From positions 35,487-99,486 of the forward strand of contig NZ_LMUH01000022.1 in assembly GCF_009766105.1 (NCBI RefSeq): DNA of 64,000 nucleotides. Reading direction: 5' to 3'. This stretch comes from Granulicella sp. S156 (GTDB lineage: Bacteria; Acidobacteriota; Terriglobia; Terriglobales; Acidobacteriaceae). Below are positions 9,734 to 19,324 of this stretch, in pieces (within the stretch, counting starts at the first letter, position 1; every line of letters begins with the position of its first letter). The notes beneath the pieces were generated by a model that saw nothing but the letters and a program-made list of their open reading frames with translations, searched no databases and had not been told where the DNA came from. Position numbers and translations under genes: made by a program.

Positions 9734-10886
9734 GAGCCGCATCTCCCGCGAGAACGCCGAGTTCAACCATGGATTGTTCAGCCATTCCGAAGGACAGAGT
9801 CATCCCAGAGCCGCCGGGTGAGGCAACGATGCGTACGCCCTGTTGCGGGTGCATGACAACGGTGGGCTTGTCAGGATGCTTGGCGTAGACGCCGAACCAG
9901 CGCTCAGCGATGGAGAGGTCCGGCGCACGTAGAAACTGGTGGGTATAGCGGAGAATCAGGCGATCGATCTCCTCTTTGTTGAAGATGTCGATGGTCAGCC
10001 CATTTTCGTGAGAGTCACCTAAAGTGAGCGCTCCATCTGCTGTTTGCGAGACGAGTGCGTGGATGCCCCATTGGTCGTACTCCGGGGTCTCCTCGGCGAT
10101 ACGCTTGCGCAGCGCATCGAGTGAACTGCAAACGTTGAAGGCCGGATAGAAACGCAACGTAAGACCGGCAGCCAGGGACGGCCCCAACTCCCATCCAGCT
10201 GGCTGTGGAGCAGTGCGTAACATCTGCAGCTTGCAACGGGTAAGCCCACTGGCCGCGAAGTGGCCGGGGAAAAGTGTCTCGAAGTCCTCTCCGCTGCATA
10301 CGATAATGTTCTCCGCACTCCAGCGATCGGATCCTGCCTCGAGATGCGGAGCCGTGATCGAGCGCACCGGAGTGCTGAAGTGAAAGCGGACGCCGTATTG
10401 CTCTTCGAGGAATGCGGGCAGCGCGGCAAGCACTTGCCGTGGGTCGACAGTGAACTCGGTGTCGCTCCACAGTGCCCCGAGCAACCCCTCCGGCTGAATA
10501 GCATGGCTGCGGGCGAGTGTGGCCTCGCGATCGAGCCAGCCGCAGTCGTAGCCAAGCCCCGGAGCCCGTTCCACGAACTCCTTTACGACCTCTACTTCGT
10601 CCGGGCGATACAACACATGCAGCGAACCGTGCGGGCGATAAGACAGCTTGGCCGCCTGCAGCATTTCGAGCCAGAGCGAGCGGCTGCGAAGGGCCATCTG
10701 GTGCATGGCCCCGTTAGGCTGCCCGATTGGCCAGATCATTCCGAAGTTGCGCACCGATGCTCCCATGGCACGTGGATTGCGCTCAAACACAACAACGGAC
10801 TTTCCTGCGCGTGCGGCAACGTACGCATGGGCTAGGCCGAGGATTCCGGCTCCTACGATGGCTACATCTGCGGTGCGGTGTGACAT
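9726..10886 (-). CDS. FAD-dependent amine oxidoreductase, TIGR03364 (PhnX-associated) type
   Basis: A 386-aa DAO-fold flavoenzyme. The N-terminal dinucleotide-binding motif is VAIVGAGILGLAHAY followed by VVVFERNP; MIWPIGQPNGAMHQMALRS is characteristic of the subgroup found next to phosphonatases. Family knowledge: such enzymes oxidatively deaminate aminophosphonates (2-aminoethylphosphonate, its N-methyl form or a hydroxylated form) to phosphonoacetaldehyde-like products. It is the first gene of the minus-strand operon and overlaps phnX by 8 bp, so oxidase and C-P hydrolase are made together. It plausibly takes the place of the missing transaminase PhnW. Which aminophosphonate it prefers is unknown. 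Confidence 0.85.
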   Translation of the reverse strand: MSHRTADVAIVGAGILGLAHAYVAARAGKSVVVFERNPRAMGASVRNFGMIWPIGQPNGAMHQMALRSRSLWLEMLQAAKLSYRPHGSLHVLYRPDEVEVVKEFVERAPGLGYDCGWLDREATLARSHAIQPEGLLGALWSDTEFTVDPRQVLAALPAFLEEQYGVRFHFSTPVRSITAPHLEAGSDRWSAENIIVCSGEDFETLFPGHFAASGLTRCKLQMLRTAPQPAGWELGPSLAAGLTLRFYPAFNVCSSLDALRKRIAEETPEYDQWGIHALVSQTADGALTLGDSHENGLTIDIFNKEEIDRLILRYTHQFLRAPDLSIAERWFGVYAKHPDKPTVVMHPQQGVRIVASPGGSGMTLSFGMAEQSMVELGVLAGDAAHV

Positions 10887-11140
10887 GACAAATCTCCCTT
10901 TCGCTATTCAGAACACTGGCCTGCAATGACCGGCGTCATGGTGCAGTGGCTTCACAGTAGGGTGGTTTCTTGGCAGGTCGCCACGTTCCGAACAGTTCAG
11001 GAACAACGCCTCGATTGAAAAGAATGGACTTAGTCGCGCACCGCGCAATCGTTTCATTTGTCAGTAACAATCGCTGCTTACGATCAGCACTACTGAACTA
11101 TGCTGGGCTTGCACCCTGAACAGTTAGAAGAGGAAGCGGT
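10887..11140. promoter_or_regulatory. Divergent promoter region with nested palindrome and repeated GAACAGTT motif
   Basis: The 254-bp space between the oxidase gene (minus) and the regulator gene (plus). It contains a nested palindrome at 10985-11004: outer arms GTTCC / GGAAC around an inner GAAC-A-GTTC. The core GAACAGTT occurs again at 11118-11125, about 15 bp before the regulator start. A possible plus-strand promoter is TTGTCA (11058) and TACGAT (11079) with a 15-bp spacer, shorter than usual. These could be operator sites for the neighbouring regulator or for a phosphate-responsive factor; no canonical Pho box is evident. Confidence 0.5.
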
Positions 11141-12181
11141 TTGATATCGAACGCAACACTCCTCGGCTCAGAAACGAAGGGACTAGGTACCTGCTTCACG
11201 CCAGAGATGCGTCTGGCGATCGAGTCGGAGCTTGAGGCAATCTGCAATGATTCACAGTTCGGGTCGAGCCCCCGAAACTGTGAGTTTCTGCGTTACGTTG
11301 TTATCGGGACACTGGAGGGGCGAGCCTCAGAAATTAAAGAGCGAACAATAGGCGCCGAACTGTTCGGGCGACCTATCACGTATGACACAGGCTCTGATGC
11401 GGTGGTTCGGGTACGGGCCAATGAAGTACGCAAGCGGCTCGCGTGCTATTACGAAGAGCACCCCTCCCAGTCCGGGTGGCGAATCCAAATGCCACTACGC
11501 AGCTATGTGCCCAAGTTTCTGCCCGAGCTGCCGTTCGACAATCCAGTACTAGCCCTTGCTCCGCGTGAACCTGTAGCAACTCCTGCTGTCCCACGAGTTG
11601 TGGTGACGCTCTCTCAAATGATGATGCCAACCTTAGTTGCGCTCTTTCTCTGTGTAGCTACATTCAGGTGGCAAATCTTCACCGGCACTCCCTATCTCGA
11701 TTTCTGGGATTCGCTGATGGCCGGACATTCGGCTGTCGCACTGATATTGGATGCGGACCCCGCGGATCCACATGCGGTTACTACAGAGGACTTGGAAACG
11801 GTGCGTCCCCTCCTACAAGCAACGGATGCCTTACACGTCCAGTCACAGGTGCGCACCTCAGCAGATCAGAAACAGGATGGGGCTACGATTGTCCCAATTC
11901 ACATCACGCACCAGCTACTTTCAGGTAGCTCTACATCCCCGGAAGAGCCGGAAGAAGCCTATCTCTCCGTCGTCCCAGGAAGCCAGCCAGAGTTGTGGAT
12001 CGCAGGTACATCCAGAGCAGCGATCGAGTTGGCAATACACTCGTTGAGCAGTACGGATACCTTTCCTCAAGCGCTGGAGATGGCACTGAGACGCAAAACG
12101 CCCACGCGCATCCGCATTGTGGAAGGTCAAAAACTTACAGTGCAGAGTGCAGCATCTGGCGGCGAACCATGGCCGCACTAG
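11141..12181 (+). CDS. Membrane-anchored regulator with acidobacterial winged-helix-like N-terminal module
   Basis: A 346-aa protein. Residues about 25-125 carry the module common at the N-terminus of acidobacterial signalling proteins (LRYVVIGTLEGRASEIKE, TIGAELFGR, SDAVVRVRANEVRKRLACYY, LRSYVPKF), thought to be a winged-helix-like DNA-binding region. One transmembrane helix follows (MMMPTLVALFLCVATF), then an extracytoplasmic domain with no family I recognise. This is the layout of one-component membrane sensors. The start is TTG at 11141, preceded by AGAGGAAGC. It diverges from the phnX operon and overlaps the following OPA permease gene, so it may sense the transported compound and control both units. 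DNA binding is inference. Confidence 0.7.
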   Translation: MISNATLLGSETKGLGTCFTPEMRLAIESELEAICNDSQFGSSPRNCEFLRYVVIGTLEGRASEIKERTIGAELFGRPITYDTGSDAVVRVRANEVRKRLACYYEEHPSQSGWRIQMPLRSYVPKFLPELPFDNPVLALAPREPVATPAVPRVVVTLSQMMMPTLVALFLCVATFRWQIFTGTPYLDFWDSLMAGHSAVALILDADPADPHAVTTEDLETVRPLLQATDALHVQSQVRTSADQKQDGATIVPIHITHQLLSGSSTSPEEPEEAYLSVVPGSQPELWIAGTSRAAIELAIHSLSSTDTFPQALEMALRRKTPTRIRIVEGQKLTVQSAASGGEPWPH

Positions 12182-13491
12182 AGAGCCCTCCTAAAGTGGA
12201 GGTGGAGAAGTCTGAAATCGAGATGGATCGGCGATCCTACTGGAGCGCCCGAATCTTCGTGGCTGCCTGGGTAGGTTACGCGGGGTTCTATTTTTGCAGG
12301 AAAAATATCGCGTGGACACCTCTTCCGGCTACGAGCAAACATGCCTGGCTGGGTGGCTTTGCAGACCTGTTGATGTTTTTCAGCCTCGGCTATGTATTGG
12401 GCCAAATTATCGGGGGGTGGGCATCCGATCGTTTTGGAGGGCGGCGCACCTTACTCTGCGGTGGCCTCTTGTCCCTGACCGTAACGGCGTTCCTGGCGTT
12501 GAGTCTACCGATCTCTGTCGTAATGATGCTGCAAGTTTTGAACGGTTTAGGTCAGGGCTTTGGATGGCCGGCAATCAACAAACTCTTCAGCATATGGTTG
12601 CCGCGCCACAGTCTGGCCATCGGCATGGCATGGTGGAGTTCGTCCTACGCACTCGGCAGCTTCCTCGCTACAGCACTTGCGACAGCTCTCTCGACCGCCG
12701 ACTCTATTCCAATCCAGACCGGCTTGCGGCTTTCCATTCTGGTGCCGTCGGGAGTACTTCTGGTTACAACGTGTTTCTTCTTTTGGAGGAGTAGGGATCT
12801 TCCATCCGACGCAGGGATTGAACCGATCAACTCAAATCCCCCACTCGCAGCACGCACGAGCAGTTGGAAATCAGTTCTATACAACAGTGAGCTTCAGCTG
12901 CTCGCAACGATGTACTTCTTCCTGAAACTGACGCGTTATTCGCTGCTCTTTTGGTTACCGGTCTATCTCATAGAATCGCAGCATGCAACAGGTCGCTCGG
13001 CGTTGAAACTTTCATCCCTCTTCGAACTCGTGGGTTTCGTCGGTGCGCTTCTGGCAGCTTACATCTCTGACCGGCTTCTCGATGGACGCCGATATCCTGT
13101 CGGAGCAACGATGTTGTTCCTCGCCGCATTCGTTTTTCTTCTTCACCCGATCATCAGTACAGCTGGGCCCGTGGCGGTTGGCATCAGTATCTCCGTCATC
13201 GGCATTCTGATCTTCGGCCCTGATGTGCTGATATCTTCCACTGCGGTGCTTGAGGCAGTGCCGCCGGAGCAAGCAGGGCGGGCAAGCGGTTATGTCAATG
13301 GAGTCGGCTCTCTGGGGCAAATGCTTTCGCCCTTACTCATCTCACTCTGTATACGCTGGTTTGGCTGGAACAGCATCTTCAATTTATTCGTGGTGTGCTC
13401 TCTGATCGCAGCCGCCTTGCTTGCGAAGCGATGGAACAGCAAACCGGCATCCACTGAAACATCCTTTACCCAAGGCGCACTTCTCTCTTGA
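12169..13491 (+). CDS. Second OPA-family MFS organophosphate permease
   Basis: A 440-aa transporter with about 12 hydrophobic segments. The first segment WVGYAGFYFCRKNIAWTPLP matches the OPA/UhpC-like opening, and ASDRFGGRRTL is the MFS loop motif. I start at the ATG at 12169, which overlaps the end of the regulator gene by 13 bp; upstream codons read as non-family sequence. It is only distantly similar to the OPA protein encoded at 7569-8918. UhpC-like OPA members can work as sensors rather than transporters, and the coupling to a membrane regulator makes that a reasonable alternative. A region without genes of about 170 bp separates it from the convergent lipoprotein gene. Confidence 0.83.
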   Translation: MAALESPPKVEVEKSEIEMDRRSYWSARIFVAAWVGYAGFYFCRKNIAWTPLPATSKHAWLGGFADLLMFFSLGYVLGQIIGGWASDRFGGRRTLLCGGLLSLTVTAFLALSLPISVVMMLQVLNGLGQGFGWPAINKLFSIWLPRHSLAIGMAWWSSSYALGSFLATALATALSTADSIPIQTGLRLSILVPSGVLLVTTCFFFWRSRDLPSDAGIEPINSNPPLAARTSSWKSVLYNSELQLLATMYFFLKLTRYSLLFWLPVYLIESQHATGRSALKLSSLFELVGFVGALLAAYISDRLLDGRRYPVGATMLFLAAFVFLLHPIISTAGPVAVGISISVIGILIFGPDVLISSTAVLEAVPPEQAGRASGYVNGVGSLGQMLSPLLISLCIRWFGWNSIFNLFVVCSLIAAALLAKRWNSKPASTETSFTQGALLS

Positions 13492-13665
13492 CGAAATCGG
13501 AGCTGCACTTCTGAAGTCCTGGAATCGAGCAACAGTATTTCGGGCTGATTCAGGGCCTAATGGGGCTTTGGCGCAACAGCATCCCGCACTGTTTTCGAAG
13601 CACGTCGTCATATCGTCGACATCCTCAATAAGGCGGATGCTGCGGTGGTGTGCCGCAGCCCCGTT

Positions 13666-15081
13666 TCAATTCGACGACTGCAGCAGATAAATGGCCCAGG
13701 GCTGCGTGGAGTCGAACCCAATGACAAAGATGGCGTATTGGTCACCCAGTTGTCCGGCAACGGCCACGGCTGAAAAGGGATACGTGATGCTCGGTGAATA
13801 CCCCGGATACGACGCGCCGAGCCAAACCTTGGCCTGGGTATACAAGCTATTCGAAGAATCCTGCGGCGCACCGAGATCGATAACGAAGTCGCAGTTGCCG
13901 TAAGGATAGTTGGGGTTTTGGCTATTGTTGGGGCCGGGGTCAGAGAGACCCGTCTTGAGGTTCACAGGAAAATCGCCTCCGTAGATCGTGCTAGAGGGGT
14001 TGTTGCCTTTCACGGATGGACAACCGGAGGGCCCGCTGGAGAAGCCGAACGAGGCGAGATTCGAGGACCAGGTCACGGCGGGGCTGTTTGCCCCAGCTTC
14101 ATAGATGAAGCCGAGATACTGTGCGCCAACGAGCGTACCGGTGTCCAACGCGCTCGTCGGCTTAGGCAAGCCGACGGCGCCGGTACCTGCACCGAGAACA
14201 TTCTCGTAATCAAGGGGAGGAGACGTTCCCGCCATCACTCCACCGGCCCCATTATTTTCCACCAGAAGGCCACTGGAGCCGATACCTATCTGCGCCTGCG
14301 CAGGCAGTACCGTCCCAATTCCAGGATCCGTGACAACCAACTGCCCTGGAACATTGGTGATATTGCCAAAGAACGTAGGTCCGCAAGCTCCGGTTACCGA
14401 CGAAGCACTGCGCTGGGTGGGCTCTCCCCCCGCTAGGGTGGACTGAGAAATGTTCTTGAAGGTGACGTCGCTGCCGCTGGAGGCGATCTCCACACTGCCG
14501 TAAGCGGTATCGGTGGTCGGGTCCCACTGCGCAGTCGGGATGGTGACGAACTGATAGGTCTGCACGGAGGAATTCGGACATTGAGTGGCCGCAACGAGAG
14601 GCTGGACCGGCTGCCCAACCAGCTGCACAAGCCCTCCGGCCTGGCCGGCGAGCTCCACCGCGAAGCTTCCGGGCAGTCCGGGCATGGGGTAAGGAGTCAC
14701 TTGGTACGAAATTGTGTCATTGCTAAATGTGTAAGTGGCCGTGATGCCCAGGCTTCGCAGGCCGCGCTGGCCGACCGTAAGAACACCGGCATTGAGAACC
14801 TGAGGACCGGGCTGCGTCAGAGGCTGGTAGGTTGTCTGTGAGAATGTCCCTGGGGCCACATCGTCGATGGTATAAGTCAGAGGGGTTGTTGAACCGGTGA
14901 CTCCAGTAACATACGGCGCAAAGTAGGTTTGCGGACCCGTTGTGGTAGGGGCCGTCTGCGTGACCGGAGCCACGCCTTTGCCGCATCCGGCAAGCCAGCA
15001 GAGAAGCAGGACTGTCCCCAGGCGAGCGGCCGCCCTCGCGAATTGTCCGGATGGATCGATGTGCGATTCGAAACGTTGCAT
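13666..15081 (-). CDS. Secreted lipoprotein of unknown function
   Basis: A 471-aa protein with a hydrophobic signal segment and lipobox LAGC (VLLLCWLAGCGKG), so it is probably lipid-anchored. The mature part is rich in Thr, Ser, Gly and Pro, with few charged residues, consistent with an extracellular beta-rich protein. I recognise no domain. It is the last gene of the long minus-strand run headed by the ECF sigma factor, 16 bp after the TonB receptor gene, so it may be a surface accessory of that receptor. The 175 bp beyond its stop hold no gene. Confidence 0.7.
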   Translation of the reverse strand: MQRFESHIDPSGQFARAAARLGTVLLLCWLAGCGKGVAPVTQTAPTTTGPQTYFAPYVTGVTGSTTPLTYTIDDVAPGTFSQTTYQPLTQPGPQVLNAGVLTVGQRGLRSLGITATYTFSNDTISYQVTPYPMPGLPGSFAVELAGQAGGLVQLVGQPVQPLVAATQCPNSSVQTYQFVTIPTAQWDPTTDTAYGSVEIASSGSDVTFKNISQSTLAGGEPTQRSASSVTGACGPTFFGNITNVPGQLVVTDPGIGTVLPAQAQIGIGSSGLLVENNGAGGVMAGTSPPLDYENVLGAGTGAVGLPKPTSALDTGTLVGAQYLGFIYEAGANSPAVTWSSNLASFGFSSGPSGCPSVKGNNPSSTIYGGDFPVNLKTGLSDPGPNNSQNPNYPYGNCDFVIDLGAPQDSSNSLYTQAKVWLGASYPGYSPSITYPFSAVAVAGQLGDQYAIFVIGFDSTQPWAIYLLQSSN

Positions 15082-15097
15082 AACTATTCCCTCTTTG

Positions 15098-18000
15098 CTA
15101 GAAACTGCCCTTCAGGCCGAACTGCAGGATGCGCGGGTCGTGCGCGTCCACCGGATGCAGAAAGGAGTTTCCGGCGAGGCAGCCGGAGGCGCCCGCGGAG
15201 TAGAGTTCGGTCTGGCTGCCGTAACAGTTGATGACGTTGTTGCCGGTATTGCCCGGATGGCTCGGATCGGTGATGCGGAACTGGGTGTGATTGAAGACGT
15301 TGAAAGCCTCGGCGCGAAACTCGATATCCAGGAGCTTCGTCGGCTTGAAGTGTTTGAACAGGGAGACGTTGAAGTTGATGCGCGAAGGGTTGTTCAAGGA
15401 GTTGCGTCCAGCATTGCCGAAGGTAAGGCCGCGCGGCGCAGCAAAGGCGCCCGGGTTCAGCAGCAGCGGCCCCACATTATTGGCGCTCTGCGCGACAAAC
15501 GGCTTGCCTGCGCCCGCTTTGCCGATCACATCCGGATAGGACCCCACCCCCAGCCCATCGCCTACGCCGGCATTGTCCGCTGCGCCCGTGCCGTCCCCGC
15601 CGCCTCCGTTGATGACGCTGAAGGGCGTCCCGGTGGAGTAGCTGGTGATGCCGCTAATCTGCCATCCTCCCAGCGCTGTCTTCAGAAGGGGCGAGAAGTC
15701 CGTTGCGGTTGGAGCGGGGCTGGGGACGGGGGCATCATCCGAATCGCCACCGTCGCCCGTCAGATGGGTAAAGCCATGGAGCAGATGCAGTAGCGGAAGA
15801 TCATAGATGTAGCTGACGTTCAGTAGTTGCCGCTGGTCGAAGTCTGAGGTGGCGTGATTGGAGTGGATGTCGAGTGAGTTGGCGAAGTTCGCCGAGGCAC
15901 GGTCGGAGGAGTCGTCGAGAGAGTGGCTGTAGGTATAGGCGATGCCGACAGTCAGCGGCCCGGTCGTCTGGCGAAGCGTAGCCTGAAGGGCGTTGTACTC
16001 GGAATCGGCTACGTTCTGGACCGAGATGATGTTGCTGAACCCAAGATAGGGCCGCAAAGCATCGGCGCTTACGCCAAGCTTTTTGGGACCCACACCAGCA
16101 AAACTGGCGAACCCCGGATTGCCGGTGCAGGCGATGAATATGTTCGCGTAACCAGGATCGTTGGGGCCGATGGCAGAAGAATTGGGGATCGTGATGCCGC
16201 TGCTACCATTCTGGCCTGCTACGGAAAAAGCACCATTGTTGGCCCCGGTGGTGCAGACGGCAGCAGTGACCGGTTGCCCCGGCCCAAAGGGATTCAACCC
16301 GTTGCTGAGCGGCTGCAACTGATTCAGATCGCTCACCGCCGTCAGGTGCGTGCCCTTGGTGCCGACGTAGGCGATCTGGCCGATCATCCCCTTGCTCACT
16401 TCGCGCTGAATGCTCAGGCTCCATTGCTGGGTATAGGAGTACACGGCCTTCTTGGGGATCGAAGTTACGTTCAAGGGGAAGGTGGCGCCGCCAGTGTTGC
16501 CCCCGCACTGTGTAGTGCCGTCCTGGCAGAAGCCCCCAATGAGGTTGTAAGCGTCGCTAGAGGAGCCCGCACTCGCACTGATATTCGACTGAGTCTCGCT
16601 CAAGACCAAAGGTGCACTGCCGATCAGCGAGCCGACATTGGCTTCATAGCCGGTTCCATGCTCCCAGAAAAGACCATAACCACCGTGGATCGCGGTCTTG
16701 CCATCGCCCCACGGATCCCAGGAAAACCCTACGCGCGGCGAGGGATGGAACAAACTATTGGACATGCAGCTATCGGACACGCCGCCCTTGGCTCCGCACT
16801 GCATCAATCCGTTCACGATCGTAGGATCGAGCGCGGCAAGGTTCAGGCCAACCGCCTTTCCGCTGTTCTTGAACACCAGGTTTCCCTGCTTAGGGTCGAT
16901 ATAGATGGACGAGCCAAGGGATTGGCTGAAGGCCTCGGGCCGCCAGTTATAGGCCGTGCCGTTGGGGTTGTACCACGCGCCGAGGAGGCTGGCGCGGAAG
17001 CCGGCGTTGATCGTCAGGTGAGGCAGTATCCGCCAGTCGTCCTGCAGATAGAGGTCGGCTGTCTTGTAGCGGCTGTGATACTCCGCCTGTCCGCTATCCT
17101 GCGTGTAACTCTTGATAGCGACTCCGGGGAGCTGCGCTTGTAGGTTCGCGTTAGCTTCCGGCAAAAAGCCTGAGCCGCTCAGGAAGTCGGCGAAGGCATT
17201 GCCAGAGGTATTAGTCGATTGCTGATTGCTGAAGGTGAGCAATCCCTGCAGGTCGCCGGAGTTGGCTCCTGTAACAGCGCTTAGCTCGTTCTGCTGCACA
17301 TAGGATCCCCAGAATCCCCACTGCAAGATATGCTTTCCGACAATCACGCTCGCGTCGTCGCGGATGGTAAACGTAGGATTGTCCTGTTTCCACGGCGCGT
17401 ACCCCGTATCCACGGCAAATCCATGCCCCCCATACGCCCCGTTGGTCCCTTGAAAGACCAATCCCGGCAGCTTGTCGCCGCCGTAGCCATTGTTGAAGAT
17501 GTAACCCATGGGGCACTCGGTCACGGACGGAGGACCATAGGCCGCGTTCGGCGCCGAAAACACAGCGCAGGACGTACCGGTGACAGGTGTTCCTCCCTGA
17601 GAAGCTGGATCGCCGAGGCTCGGCGGTCGGCTGAGGGACGCGACTCCGACTCCCGGCTGCGGAGCGAGGGAGATGTGCTCAACCTCGTAGCCTGCCGACA
17701 TAAGGTTGCTGATTCCATGCGGCAGGACCTGCGCCAGCATAACGACCATATCCAGGCCAGGACCATTGAACTGGTTTTCGACCGTAGGAAAGCTGTTCTG
17801 GACGATGCCCCATTGCGGAGCAAGCGTCACGGTATCCCACGCATCATGCACATAACGAAACGACAGACGTTCCCGCTCCGTCAGGTTGTGGTCGATGCGA
17901 AACAACTCCTCCCGCCAGTGCGTCGGCGGCGAAACGGAGGCCACGAAACAATGAAACAGCGGTGAGGAGTTGGTCGAATTGCAGCCACTGGCCGAGTTGG

Positions 18001-19324
18001 GCGCGGGGATCAGACCGGAGTTGAGAATCGCCGCACTCGTGTAATCCACCGGTAGCTGAAGGCCGGCTTGGTAGGTTGCGCCCGCGGTGCTGTTGAAGGA
18101 TTTGGCATTGATGCCTGCTTGCGGACAATCGGGATACTGTGACGTACTGAACGCTCCGGACCACCCTGGAGACGGCGTCGGACATACGTCGAAGAAATTC
18201 CCGGCCCGCTCGGCCATCGTAGGCACGGCCTGGTTGTAATCGACCGGGGTCTTTTCGCGGCGAATCTCTTCAGAGAAGAAGAAGAAGGTCTTTGTCTTGC
18301 TGACGTTGTAAACGCCAGGGATATAGATGGGGCCGCCAATTGTGCCGCCGAAGTCGAGCCGGCGATAGAGCGGCGTGCGATAGGTGGGCTTCCCTTGGAA
18401 ACCCTGAGGTTCTGGATTTGGTTGATCGAAATAATTTCTCGCGTTGAACATCTCATTGCGGAGAAAATCATAGGCGACACCGTGAAACTTCTCCGTGCCC
18501 GATTTCGTTGTCACCAGAACGCTTCCCGAGGCGCTCTTGCCGTAGAGCGCGCTGTAGTCGGCGGTAAGGATCTTCATGTCTTGAATAGAGTCGACGCTCG
18601 GATAGACAACAAGCGGCTCGCCCTGCCCGCGGCTGGTGTTGATGCTGGTGTTGAGCACATCGCTACCATCCACCTCGAAGGTGTTGTATTCCACGCGACC
18701 GCCATTGACGCTGAACTTCGCGCTTCCGGACACGCCAACCTTGGCCTCATCCTGCCCAGTCTGGTTACTGACACCGGGAGAGAGAGCACTGAGAGATAAA
18801 AAATTGCGGCCGTTCAACCCGTAGCCGGTGACCTCGCTGCTGTTCAATGTCGTAGACATGGACGCCGAGTTTGTGTCGACCGTAGTGAGCGCCCCGGCAC
18901 TGACATTTACATCTTGACTGACGGTAGTGACCGAGATCTGAGCATTGAAGACGACCGCCTGCCCGGCGGCAAGAGAAAGAATCTGGCTCGATCTCCGGCT
19001 GAATCCCTGCGCCTCCACAATGAGCTGATAGTGCCCGGGAGGGAGACCGGGAACAGTGTACGAACCAGCGCTATCTGTTTTGGCCTCACGCTTCACCAGC
19101 GTGTCCTGATTGACGATCTGGATGGTTGCCTCAGGAATCGCGGCTCCGTCCGGATCGGTAATCTGACCAGAAAAGCGCCCAGTGGCCGTCTGTCCGTCAA
19201 GGCGCAAGGCGCTGAACACTGTGATCAGCGCCATCGCGAGCAGCAGCCATCGAAATGATCGAAGCATCTTCTTACAGGCTCCTAGTCCTTGTTTCCGTGT
19301 TGCAGTTCCCATTCCCGTCTTCAT
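15098..19324 (-). CDS. Oar-like TonB-dependent receptor, 1408 aa
   Basis: Very large outer-membrane receptor. After an N-terminal signal segment (WLLLAMALITVFSALRL) come a CarboxypepD_reg-like domain (GQITDPDGAAIPEATIQIV, GSYTVPGLPPGHYQLIVEA), a plug (LNGRNFLSLSALSPGVSN, EVDGSDVLNTSINTSRG, SGTEKFHGVAYDFLRNEMFNA) and a long barrel ending LKGSF. The first ATG overlaps the stop codon of the porin gene (ATGA), so the two are translationally coupled; a second ATG at residue 20 directly before the signal peptide is an alternative start. It differs in length and sequence from the receptor at 3795-7418. Presence of a porin-like barrel, Ig-type lipoproteins and sigma/anti-sigma genes in the same run suggests a regulated surface complex. 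Confidence 0.87.
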   Translation of the reverse strand: MKTGMGTATRKQGLGACKKMLRSFRWLLLAMALITVFSALRLDGQTATGRFSGQITDPDGAAIPEATIQIVNQDTLVKREAKTDSAGSYTVPGLPPGHYQLIVEAQGFSRRSSQILSLAAGQAVVFNAQISVTTVSQDVNVSAGALTTVDTNSASMSTTLNSSEVTGYGLNGRNFLSLSALSPGVSNQTGQDEAKVGVSGSAKFSVNGGRVEYNTFEVDGSDVLNTSINTSRGQGEPLVVYPSVDSIQDMKILTADYSALYGKSASGSVLVTTKSGTEKFHGVAYDFLRNEMFNARNYFDQPNPEPQGFQGKPTYRTPLYRRLDFGGTIGGPIYIPGVYNVSKTKTFFFFSEEIRREKTPVDYNQAVPTMAERAGNFFDVCPTPSPGWSGAFSTSQYPDCPQAGINAKSFNSTAGATYQAGLQLPVDYTSAAILNSGLIPAPNSASGCNSTNSSPLFHCFVASVSPPTHWREELFRIDHNLTERERLSFRYVHDAWDTVTLAPQWGIVQNSFPTVENQFNGPGLDMVVMLAQVLPHGISNLMSAGYEVEHISLAPQPGVGVASLSRPPSLGDPASQGGTPVTGTSCAVFSAPNAAYGPPSVTECPMGYIFNNGYGGDKLPGLVFQGTNGAYGGHGFAVDTGYAPWKQDNPTFTIRDDASVIVGKHILQWGFWGSYVQQNELSAVTGANSGDLQGLLTFSNQQSTNTSGNAFADFLSGSGFLPEANANLQAQLPGVAIKSYTQDSGQAEYHSRYKTADLYLQDDWRILPHLTINAGFRASLLGAWYNPNGTAYNWRPEAFSQSLGSSIYIDPKQGNLVFKNSGKAVGLNLAALDPTIVNGLMQCGAKGGVSDSCMSNSLFHPSPRVGFSWDPWGDGKTAIHGGYGLFWEHGTGYEANVGSLIGSAPLVLSETQSNISASAGSSSDAYNLIGGFCQDGTTQCGGNTGGATFPLNVTSIPKKAVYSYTQQWSLSIQREVSKGMIGQIAYVGTKGTHLTAVSDLNQLQPLSNGLNPFGPGQPVTAAVCTTGANNGAFSVAGQNGSSGITIPNSSAIGPNDPGYANIFIACTGNPGFASFAGVGPKKLGVSADALRPYLGFSNIISVQNVADSEYNALQATLRQTTGPLTVGIAYTYSHSLDDSSDRASANFANSLDIHSNHATSDFDQRQLLNVSYIYDLPLLHLLHGFTHLTGDGGDSDDAPVPSPAPTATDFSPLLKTALGGWQISGITSYSTGTPFSVINGGGGDGTGAADNAGVGDGLGVGSYPDVIGKAGAGKPFVAQSANNVGPLLLNPGAFAAPRGLTFGNAGRNSLNNPSRINFNVSLFKHFKPTKLLDIEFRAEAFNVFNHTQFRITDPSHPGNTGNNVINCYGSQTELYSAGASGCLAGNSFLHPVDAHDPRILQFGLKGSF

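Noticed and set aside
15923..17143. 406-codon plus-strand open frame
   Set aside because: Antisense to the 1408-aa receptor gene; no recognisable protein features.
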